NCBI GenBank assembly: GCA_028818995.1
Contig: JAPPMR010000245.1
Coordinates: 1 to 9,359, forward strand
Length of the DNA: 9,359 nucleotides
Source of the DNA: Candidatus Poribacteria bacterium
GTDB taxonomy: Bacteria; Poribacteria; WGA-4E; WGA-3G
Direction of reading: 5' to 3'
This document shows positions 1 through 4,755 of this stretch, one piece after another. The notes below the pieces were generated by a model that searched no databases, had not been told where the DNA came from, and saw only the letters and a list, made by a program, of their open reading frames with translations. The translations under genes were made by a program, and so were the position numbers. Position 1 is the first letter of the stretch. Every line of letters starts with the position of its first letter.

Positions 1-300
1 TCCAACGACAGCACATTCTATTACTATGTCATCATCTGGATCGGTTGAAACACCCTTAATTTGATTTGTAATTTCAATTATGTCAAGGAAGTCCAAGAGT
101 TCGGTCACTATATCCGATGTACTTTGGAAAGAAAAACCAAACTTCGTCGTTAACTTATCCACAAATTCATCTATTATTTCTTCACAAGTTAACCCTTTAA
201 CTTTTCCTTGTTGGGTTAGTGCGATGCAATCATACGGAACTCCGCCCCAAATCATACCTGATATTAAAACATTCGTATCGTAAACCGCTATCGGTTGCAT
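1..300 (-). CDS. PIN-domain toxin of a type II toxin-antitoxin pair, 3' end missing
   Basis: Reading the minus strand from ATG at 300-298 gives 100 open codons to the window edge. The start MQPIAVYDTNVLISGM is the classic first strand of a PIN ribonuclease, with Asp8 as first acidic ligand. Acidic residues in the EEIIDEF stretch (E40-E45) and the DPDDDIVIECA block (D87-A97) match the other conserved acidic sites of the COG1569-type PIN toxins. Proteins of this family usually cleave RNA in a Mg2+-dependent way and are held inactive by the partner encoded upstream. The ATG lies 13 bases inside the end of the antitoxin gene, so the two are probably translationally coupled and share one promoter. 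The C-terminus lies outside the window. PIN assignment is confident; the RNA target is unknown. Confidence 0.87.
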   Translation of the reverse strand, partial: MQPIAVYDTNVLISGMIWGGVPYDCIALTQQGKVKGLTCEEIIDEFVDKLTTKFGFSFQSTSDIVTELLDFLDIIEITNQIKGVSTDPDDDIVIECAVVG

Positions 301-545
301 TCACGATCCTCATGAACAATATCGTCTATAAAATATAACCTTTCGTCCTCCGACATTGTGTCCCAATCCAAGCCGCGTGCTGCACATATTTCTCGAATCT
401 TCAATTCAGCAAATTTCGTCCGCTCTGTGCGCCCATTACGAGCCTGCTTTGCAAGTTCCTTAAGAACAGTTAACTTTTCCATAGGGGGCATCTGTTGAAT
501 TAAATCGATAATCTGTTCAGTTGTTAATTCAATAGTCAAATTCAT
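288..545 (-). CDS. antitoxin partner of the PIN toxin
   Basis: An 85-residue, charged, mostly helical protein. I place the start at ATG 545-543, not at the in-frame GTG at 554, because AGGAGGTG at 559-552 is an ideal ribosome binding site for the ATG (8-base gap) and would overlap the GTG. The N-terminal part (LTTEQIIDLIQQMPPMEKL) resembles the short amphipathic segments of many PIN-partner antitoxins. The acidic C-terminal tail (about residues 63-83, rich in Asp and Glu) is the sort of region that wraps the toxin. I cannot name its family or see a definite DNA-binding fold. The role is inferred mainly from size, from the 13-base overlap with the PIN toxin gene and from gene order. Such proteins usually repress their own operon together with the toxin. 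Confidence 0.75.
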   Translation of the reverse strand: MNLTIELTTEQIIDLIQQMPPMEKLTVLKELAKQARNGRTERTKFAELKIREICAARGLDWDTMSEDERLYFIDDIVHEDRECNR

Positions 546-574
546 GTTAATCACCTCCTATACCATGTTTCACA

Positions 575-603
575 ATTATAACAAAAACCTGCCTGAATAT
601 CAA
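575..603 (-). promoter_or_regulatory. sigma70-type promoter of the toxin-antitoxin operon
   Basis: On the minus strand, -35 TTGATA (603-598) is followed by exactly 17 bases and a perfect -10 TATAAT (580-575). TGT directly before the -10 makes it an extended -10 (TGnTATAAT). Transcription would start near 568 and leave a leader of roughly 20 bases before the antitoxin ATG, just enough for the AGGAGG site. The promoter sits at the right distance and strand for the toxin-antitoxin pair, which is the likely autoregulated target. Confidence 0.72.
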
Positions 604-842
604 TTGAAATGTAAGTGAATATAAAAAGCAGAATTTTGAAATAGAGTCCTATCCTGAATTCCAATATTGCAGGTAAAAATGATGCAACGATTAGCAAATT
701 ATATCGTTTTATATTTCGTTGGAAAACAGATTAAAACCCGCATGGATTTTTTCTGCATACACTACTACCTTAGCCTATCTCCATGGGCATGTAATTTTCA
801 CAATATCGCAGATATTAAAATTATAAGTAAGGACAAATTGCG
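604..842. other. spacer between toxin-antitoxin promoter and VOC array, no gene seen
   Basis: This divergent spacer should carry the promoter of the VOC array, but I find no convincing -35/-10 pair on the plus strand. A 68-codon open frame from a TTG at 667 overlaps the first VOC gene, lacks a ribosome binding site and has no recognisable protein features, so I do not count it. AAGGA at 829-833 is the ribosome binding site of the first VOC gene. Confidence 0.5.
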
Positions 843-1229
843 ATGGGAAATCCTGTTACATACTTTGAAATAGCATCTAAAAACGGTAAAGAGTTATGCG
901 ATTTTTATAGTGCTGTATTTGGTTGGAAAATAGAACAAATGCCTGGTGCCGATTCAGGTATTTACTCTTACGGTATTGACTCACAGTCAGAAGACGGAAT
1001 AGCCGGGCACATTTTTGTGTTGCCTGAGTTTTTTGACTTCTCAAACCAAGTCACTTTTTATATTAAGGTAGATAATCTATCAGCCTATCTTCAGAAGGTG
1101 GAAAGTCTTGGTGGTCACACCTTTATACCACCTCAGCAAATTCCTGGTAACAGAGGATCATTCGCATGGTTCTATGACCCGAGTGGCAACTGCTTAGGTC
1201 TGTACAGACCACCCGAATCGAATGAGTGA
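843..1229 (+). CDS. VOC-family protein, array copy 1
   Basis: A 128-residue protein with two beta-alpha-beta-beta-beta modules typical of the vicinal oxygen chelate superfamily, in the subgroup that I associate with COG3324 (lactoylglutathione-lyase-like, function mostly unknown). Module 1 runs from MGNPVTYFEI to GHIF (about 1-58). Module 2 runs from NQVTFYIKVDNL (68-79) through IPPQQIPG (95-102) to DPSGNCLGLY (112-121). At the usual ligand sites it has Tyr7, His56 and Gln69, with Gly119 where glyoxalase I has Glu. No signal peptide or membrane segment, so cytoplasmic. AAGGA lies 9 bases before the ATG. It resembles copy 2 most closely (shared DSQS before the GH motif). The C-terminal tail PPESNE extends past the usual end. 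Substrate unknown. Confidence 0.92.
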   Translation: MGNPVTYFEIASKNGKELCDFYSAVFGWKIEQMPGADSGIYSYGIDSQSEDGIAGHIFVLPEFFDFSNQVTFYIKVDNLSAYLQKVESLGGHTFIPPQQIPGNRGSFAWFYDPSGNCLGLYRPPESNE

Positions 1230-1292
1230 TGTCCGCAATTTTCTGCTCAATTTGTGATTTGATAATTTAATAATAGGAGAAACTGAATTAAA

Positions 1293-1667
1293 ATGGGAAA
1301 CCCTGTTGTGTATTTTGAAATAGCCGGTAGAAACGGTGAAAAGTTAAACGATTTCTATTGTTCCATATTTGGTTGGAAAACGGATAAATGCCCTTATGGT
1401 GGGGCATATACGGTTGACTCGCAGTCAGATGATGCGGGCATCCCTGGACACATTTTTCCGGTCACAGAAGATATGGACTTTAATAACCATGTCACCTTTT
1501 ATGTTGAGGTGGACGATCTTCAAACGTATCTTGATAAAGCAGAGAGTCTTGGAGCCAAGACCCTAATCCCACCGCAGGAAATTCCTGGGAACATGGGATC
1601 GTTCGCGTTTTTCCTTGACCCAAGCGATAATTGCATTGGGTTATATCGACTTCCAGATTCAAATTAG
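1293..1667 (+). CDS. VOC-family protein, array copy 2
   Basis: A 124-residue two-module VOC protein, closest to copy 1 (MGNPVxYFEI, DSQS, ESLG, and a proline-containing tail after the last strand). Ligand-site residues are Tyr7, His53 and His66, with Gly116 replacing the last Glu of glyoxalase I. The turn that reads DPSGN in most copies is DPSDN here (109-113). The start is fixed by the MGNPV motif; AGGAG at 1275-1279 is 13 bases away, a longer gap than in the other copies. It follows copy 1 by 63 bases with no terminator between, so the two are probably cotranscribed. The first terminator of the array follows this gene. Function beyond the fold is not inferable. Confidence 0.92.
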   Translation: MGNPVVYFEIAGRNGEKLNDFYCSIFGWKTDKCPYGGAYTVDSQSDDAGIPGHIFPVTEDMDFNNHVTFYVEVDDLQTYLDKAESLGAKTLIPPQEIPGNMGSFAFFLDPSDNCIGLYRLPDSN

Positions 1668-1703
1668 CTATCTCTGTTTTGTTCTTGATGTCAAATTGTA
1701 GAG

Positions 1704-1756
1704 AACAGAGACTAACAAAGGGGTGGTGAATTGAAGTTTACCACTCTGTTTTTTAT
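1704..1756 (+). terminator. intrinsic terminator between VOC copies 2 and 3
   Basis: GTGGTGAA (1723-1730) pairs with TTTACCAC (1737-1744), with one G-T pair and a 6-base loop, followed by TCTG and six T. AACAGAG at 1704-1710 can extend the stem by pairing with CTCTGTT (1744-1750) across a bulge. The same core returns as a better hairpin before copy 9. A further TCTCTGTT at 1671-1678 can pair with AACAGAGA (1704-1711) and would compete with the lower stem. A weak promoter-like pair, TTTACC (1737-1742) and TAAAAT (1760-1765) 17 bases apart, overlaps it and could restart transcription for copy 3; this is speculative. Confidence 0.62.
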
Positions 1757-1791
1757 GACTAAAATATTCTAATTTTTAAGGAGTGAACTTT

Positions 1792-2151
1792 ATGGGAAAT
1801 CCAGTTGTACATTTTGAAATAGCAGGAAAAAATACAGAAAAATTAAGCAATTTTTATAGTTCATTATTTGATTGGGATGTACAAAAGGACAATGATGGCT
1901 TTTACAATATAATGCCAGTTCCAGATTTAGAACAGGGTATATGTGGACATATATTACCTACTGATGAGATGTCTGTTTCTAACTTTGTCTCTGTTTATAT
2001 TCAGGTTGATGATCTTGAGGCATCGCTTGAACAGGTAGAAAATCACGGTGGAAAAACCCTTGTGCCGCCGCAGGCTATCCCTGGAAGCGGAAGTTATTTT
2101 GCTATGTTCCTTGATCCAAGTGGTAACTGCGTCGGTTTGTATAAAGCATAA
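1792..2151 (+). CDS. VOC-family protein, array copy 3
   Basis: A 119-residue VOC protein with little beyond the core fold. The ATG at 1792 is chosen over the in-frame GTG at 1783 because AAGGAG at 1778-1783 sits 8 bases before it and because the protein then starts MGNPV like its neighbours. Module 1 ends at GHIL (52-55); module 2 starts NFVSVYIQVDDL and ends DPSGNCVGLY (108-117). Ligand-site residues are His7, His53 and Phe65, so the third site has lost a polar side chain; Gly115 replaces the last Glu. It is the first gene after the terminator and probably starts a transcription unit. Codon use is more AT-rich by eye than in copies 1 and 2. Cytoplasmic; substrate unknown. Confidence 0.92.
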   Translation: MGNPVVHFEIAGKNTEKLSNFYSSLFDWDVQKDNDGFYNIMPVPDLEQGICGHILPTDEMSVSNFVSVYIQVDDLEASLEQVENHGGKTLVPPQAIPGSGSYFAMFLDPSGNCVGLYKA

Positions 2152-2170
2152 TTGTATACCAGTTTTCATC

Positions 2171-2309
2171 TTATAGTGGATTTTACAATTAACTTTACAT
2201 TTTGATTTGTAGGAGGGAACTCCGATTCCCGACTACCATTGAGTTTCGTCGCGATTCGGAGATCGCTCCTACAGAAGATATGTCAACATATTTCTATAAT
2301 TCACTATAA
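2171..2309. mobile_element. MITE-like element A with TTATAGT ends
   Basis: A 139-base non-coding element between copies 3 and 4. The ends TTATAGTG (2171-2178) and CACTATAA (2302-2309) are inverted repeats. Its left end reads TTATAGT, seven bases, ACAATTA, the same pattern as element B at 4077. Its right end also aligns with that of element B. No open frame and no clear target duplication. The interior holds the paired-hairpin structure described separately. TATAAT at 2295-2300 near the right end might act as a -10 for copy 4, but no matching -35 is visible. The MITE label is an inference from size, ends and lack of coding content. Confidence 0.6.
2208..2273. repeat. paired-hairpin inverted repeat inside element A
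   Basis: Two 26-base arms (2208-2233 and 2248-2273) are inverted copies of each other except at four positions, separated by a 14-base centre. Outer stem TGTAGGA/TCCTACA. Each arm also folds alone: left stem GGGAA/TTCCC around loop CTCCGA, right stem GCGAT/ATCGC around loop TCGGAG. The four mismatches of the long hairpin are exactly two base pairs kept in each local hairpin, and the two 6-base loops are complementary. There is no T run, so it is not an obvious terminator. It looks like a REP or MITE-type structured repeat. Confidence 0.8.
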
Positions 2310-2335
2310 AAGAAATTAAAGAGGAGAAAATTCTA

Positions 2336-2692
2336 ATGGGAAATCCTGTCACGATTTTTGAAATAGCAGGTAAAAAAGAAGATTCAATATGTGATTTTTA
2401 TAGTTCCTTGTTTGGTTGGAACATCAATCAGGATGATTGTGGTAATTCCGTAAACACAGGATCGGATCAGGGCATTCAAGGACACATTGTCCAGACAACC
2501 GAACAGATGCCGATTACAAACCATGTTACCTTTTATATTGAGGTGGATGACATTGAGACATCTGCGAAGAAGGTGGAGAGTAATGGTGGAAAAGTGATTA
2601 TGGGACCCATGCCAATTCCAGATGGCGAAAGTTTATTCGCAATGTTCCTTGACCCAAGCGGTAACTGTCTCGGTCTGTTCGAGTCTAAGTAG
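2336..2692 (+). CDS. VOC-family protein, array copy 4
   Basis: A 118-residue VOC protein with a short loop between the first helix and the fourth strand. Ligand-site residues are Ile7, His50 and His63, so the first site cannot bind metal; Gly113 stands in for the last Glu. Module 2 starts NHVTFYIEVDDI and ends DPSGNCLGLF (106-115). GAGGAG at 2321-2326 lies 9 bases before the ATG. It shares with copy 8 the length, NTGS followed by GIQG, the MPxTNHVTFYI segment and KVESNGGK, so these two form a pair although three genes lie between them. Both also sit directly downstream of a TTATAGT-ended element. Cytoplasmic; substrate unknown. Confidence 0.92.
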   Translation: MGNPVTIFEIAGKKEDSICDFYSSLFGWNINQDDCGNSVNTGSDQGIQGHIVQTTEQMPITNHVTFYIEVDDIETSAKKVESNGGKVIMGPMPIPDGESLFAMFLDPSGNCLGLFESK

Positions 2693-2736
2693 GAATTGAG
2701 AGTCACCTAATTTCTCAAATGTGTTGACTTCTCTGG

Positions 2737-2761
2737 TAGGCGCGGTTTTAAACCGCGCCTA
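2737..2761. repeat. 25-base perfect palindrome between VOC copies 4 and 5
   Basis: Arms TAGGCGCGGTTT (2737-2748) and AAACCGCGCCTA (2750-2761) are perfectly complementary around a single central T. As a hairpin this is a strong 9-base-pair GC-rich stem with loop TTTTAAA. Neither side has a T run, so it is not a good terminator in either direction. It may be a dispersed palindromic repeat or a protein binding site. TTGACT at 2724-2729 is 17 bases from TTTAAA at 2747-2752, a possible weak promoter for copy 5 whose -10 would lie in the palindrome centre. Confidence 0.75.
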
Positions 2762-2806
2762 AAATAGCGTATGTATATACACTGACTTATGTAGATGGTG
2801 ATAATA

Positions 2807-3172
2807 ATGAGCAGTCCTGTTGTGCATTTCGAAATCGCTGGAAGAGATGTCGAAAAACTAATCGATTTTTACAGCACCGTGTTTGAATGGAAAATCTTTC
2901 CGTTAAACGATGAGTTATACATAGCAGATCCGAAATCAGACGAAGGGATAGAAGGACATCTATTTGAAACAACCGAGGAAATGAATTTCACAAACCTCGT
3001 TATTATCTATGTTCAAGTTGATGATATATGGGGTTGTCTGAAACGGGCAGAGAGTCTTGGTGGAAAAATCCTGATACAACCCCAGGAAATTCCTGGGAAT
3101 GCAAGTCACTTCGCATTGTTTAATGATCCGAGCGGAAATAGCATAGGTTTGTTGCAACGAAGATTATCGTAG
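2807..3172 (+). CDS. VOC-family protein, array copy 5
   Basis: A 121-residue VOC protein and the only copy that begins MSSPV instead of MGNPV. The ATG at 2807 aligns with the other starts; an in-frame ATG at 2795 would add four residues but has no ribosome binding site. The site for 2807 is also weak (GGTG at 2797-2800), unlike the AAGGAG of its neighbours, so translation may be low. Ligand-site residues are His7, His51 and Leu64, with Gly114 replacing the last Glu. Module 2 starts NLVIIYVQVDDI and ends DPSGNSIGLL (107-116), with a basic tail QRRLS. Cotranscription with copy 6 is likely, with a 39-base gap. Confidence 0.9.
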   Translation: MSSPVVHFEIAGRDVEKLIDFYSTVFEWKIFPLNDELYIADPKSDEGIEGHLFETTEEMNFTNLVIIYVQVDDIWGCLKRAESLGGKILIQPQEIPGNASHFALFNDPSGNSIGLLQRRLS

Positions 3173-3211
3173 TGGAAATCAAGTCCTAACCAGTCTAAGG
3201 AGTTAATGGCA

Positions 3212-3609
3212 ATGGGTAATCCAGTCGTGCGTTTTGATATAGTTGGTAAGGATAGCAAAACATTAGGTGATTTTTATCGTTCTGTGTTTGATTGGAAGTG
3301 GACAGAATATGCTGAAGGCTATTACGGCTTTGAGACGGGTTCTGAATCTAATAGCGGGATTAAAGGACTTATGTATCCCCAAACGATGAAATGCCTTTAG
3401 TAGACAATGTCCCTTTTGCAAACAACGTTACCATTTATGTAACAGTGGAAGATATTCATGCTAAGGTTGAGAAACTTGAGAGTTTTGATGGGACGATTCT
3501 TATGCCGCCTACAGTTGTATCCGATAAAGGTGAGTTATTAGCGATGTTCCTTGACCCAAGTGGCAACCGAATTGGTTTATACCAACAAAGGAGTAATATC
3601 AATGGGTAA
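3212..3609 (+). pseudogene. VOC-family array copy 6, split by a frameshift
   Basis: The first 62 codons read MGNPVVRFDI through GLMYP, then hit TAG at 3398-3400. Homology continues in another frame from about 3379 (PNDEMP, then NNVTIYVTVEDI, MPPTVV, DPSGNRIGLY) to TAA at 3607-3609. One extra C in CCCC (3377-3380) would restore a full reading frame of 132 residues, so a one-base deletion, or a base-calling error in the run, is the simplest cause. The slip site is not a standard X-XXY-YYZ heptamer. Even if repaired it is the most diverged copy: Arg7, Leu53 and Asn at the third site, and ESFDG where others have ESxGG. AAGGAG at 3197-3202 supports ATG 3212 over ATG 3206. Its end overlaps copy 7 by eight bases. 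Confidence 0.85.
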
Positions 3610-3991
3610 CCCTGTGATGTTTTTTGAAATAGCAAGCAAACAAGGTGAATTGTTACGTGACTTTTATCGCGACCTGTTTGATTGGACAATTCTGCCATTT
3701 GGTTGGAAAACAAGCCATTTCCCAAACGACATTTTTGCTACTGATCCGACACCGCCACCGTTAGACGACAAAGGGATAAAAGGACATATTTATCCGCTAT
3801 CTGAAGACATGGATTTTTCCAATCGCGTCTCAATTTTCATACAGGTTGAAGACCTGCAAGAAACGCTCGAAAAGATTGAGAGTAATGGTGGAAAAACACT
3901 CGTACCGCCGCAGGAACTTCCTGATGGCCTGGGGTCAATCGCAATGTTCCTTGATCCAAGTGGGAACGTTGTTGGTTTACACCAAATATAG
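3602..3991 (+). CDS. VOC-family protein, array copy 7
   Basis: A 129-residue VOC protein. AAAGGAG at 3587-3593, 8 bases before ATG 3602, and the MGNPV start rule out the longer upstream frame. Its ribosome binding site lies within the tail of copy 6 and the genes overlap at 3602-3609, so the two were probably coupled before copy 6 broke. It has a longer loop after FDW (about 29-58, proline-rich near TPPP), a feature shared only with copy 9. Ligand-site residues are Phe7, His62 and Arg75; Gly125 replaces the last Glu. Module 2 ends DPSGNVVGLH (118-127). The hydrophobic first site and basic third site make metal binding as in glyoxalase I unlikely. Substrate unknown. Confidence 0.92.
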   Translation: MGNPVMFFEIASKQGELLRDFYRDLFDWTILPFGWKTSHFPNDIFATDPTPPPLDDKGIKGHIYPLSEDMDFSNRVSIFIQVEDLQETLEKIESNGGKTLVPPQELPDGLGSIAMFLDPSGNVVGLHQI

Positions 3992-4076
3992 GTGTTATTG
4001 TATCACGAAACTTGAATTAACTTTTTAACCCTAAACAATGCAATGATATATACATATCAAAAGCGAATCAAATATT

Positions 4077-4252
4077 TTATAGTAAAACCCACAATTACCC
4101 GGACATTAGCGAGGTTAGGAAGAAATCAACGGTATGAATCATGGCGAATGCCAAAAGTGCATTCGTCTTTAGGCATTCCCCGCCTCGCCAGCGCGAGCGT
4201 GTAGGGTTTGTTGTTCATTGAAATGTGAATATATTCTCGGATTTTACTATAA
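4077..4252. mobile_element. MITE-like element B with TTATAGT ends
   Basis: A 176-base non-coding element fills most of the 305-base gap between copies 7 and 8. Ends TTATAGTAAAACCC (4077-4090) and GGATTTTACTATAA (4239-4252) are inverted repeats with one mismatch, and one more complementary base lies on each side. Left and right ends each resemble those of element A, while the interior is different. The interior has CGAATGC/GCATTCG (4145-4151/4159-4165) competing with GAATGCC/GGCATTC (4146-4152/4172-4178). It also has a GCGAGG/CCTCGC stem (4109-4114/4183-4188) and a small CTCGC-CAGC-GCGAG hairpin (4184-4197). No open frame is seen, so any movement would need a transposase in trans. Confidence 0.65.
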
Positions 4253-4296
4253 ATCAATTTCATTTTAATTATTTTAATTATAAGGAGTAAATACGA

Positions 4297-4653
4297 ATGG
4301 GCAATCCAGTCATGTTTTTTGAGATAGCAGGTAAAAATGGTGAAGAGTTATGTGAGTTCTATAGTTCAATTTTTGACTGGGAAGTTTCACCAGAGACAAA
4401 CAATGTTCACATGTGTAATACAGGTTCAGAAGAAGGGATTCAAGGTATTATTTTTCCAACAACTGATGATATGCCTTCTACTAATCACGTAACATTCTAT
4501 ATTTCCGTAGAGGACCTTGAAGCATCCGTAGCAAAGGTCGAGAGCAATGGCGGAAAGATCATCATTCCACCAACAGAAATTCCGGGTGGCATGGGTTCAT
4601 TTGCTTGGTTTGCTGACCCAGGCGGAAACTTAATTGGTCTACATAAACAATAG
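4297..4653 (+). CDS. VOC-family protein, array copy 8
   Basis: A 118-residue VOC protein, the partner of copy 4 by shared length and motifs (NTGS, GIQG, MPSTNHVTFYI, KVESNGGK). AAGGAG at 4282-4287 lies 9 bases before the ATG. Ligand-site residues are Phe7, Ile51 and His64, so two of three sites are hydrophobic; Gly114 replaces the last Glu. The turn that reads DPSGN elsewhere is DPGGN here (107-111). PPTEIPGGMGSFAWFADPGG is the most standard COG3324-like second module in the array. Element B ends 44 bases upstream, and a strong terminator follows. No signal peptide. Function beyond the fold cannot be inferred. Confidence 0.92.
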   Translation: MGNPVMFFEIAGKNGEELCEFYSSIFDWEVSPETNNVHMCNTGSEEGIQGIIFPTTDDMPSTNHVTFYISVEDLEASVAKVESNGGKIIIPPTEIPGGMGSFAWFADPGGNLIGLHKQ

Positions 4654-4699
4654 ACAATATAAACGAAGTGTAAATTACAGACTTTAAAATTTTATTAAG

Positions 4700-4740
4700 A
4701 ACAGAGTGGTGAACACATTCACTACTCTGTTTTATTTTAT
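4700..4740 (+). terminator. strong intrinsic terminator between VOC copies 8 and 9
   Basis: AACAGAGTGGTGAA (4700-4713) pairs with TTCACTACTCTGTT (4718-4731) over 14 base pairs with one G-T pair, around loop CACA, followed by the T-rich TTTATTTTAT. It should end transcripts from copy 8. Copy 9's ribosome binding site starts two bases after it, so copy 9 needs readthrough or a promoter that I cannot see. The sequence is a tighter version of the hairpin before copy 3. Confidence 0.85.
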
Positions 4741-4755
4741 TAGGAGTAGATTTCA

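Noticed and set aside
80..283. Plus-strand open frame opposite the PIN toxin
   Set aside because: Antisense shadow of the toxin frame, which has a clear PIN motif.
667..873. Plus-strand open frame of 68 codons before the VOC array
   Set aside because: TTG start without a ribosome binding site, overlaps VOC copy 1, and its product has no recognisable features.
2737..2761. Palindrome as an intrinsic terminator
   Set aside because: No T run follows the stem on either strand.
3371..3391. Programmed -1 frameshift in VOC copy 6
   Set aside because: The site T-CCC-CAA is not a standard slippery heptamer, no other copy uses a shift, and a one-base deletion explains it.
2171..4252. CRISPR array or regularly spaced repeats formed by the repeats between VOC genes
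   Set aside because: The repeats differ from each other, are irregularly spaced and are separated by genes; no short direct repeat with constant spacers is present.
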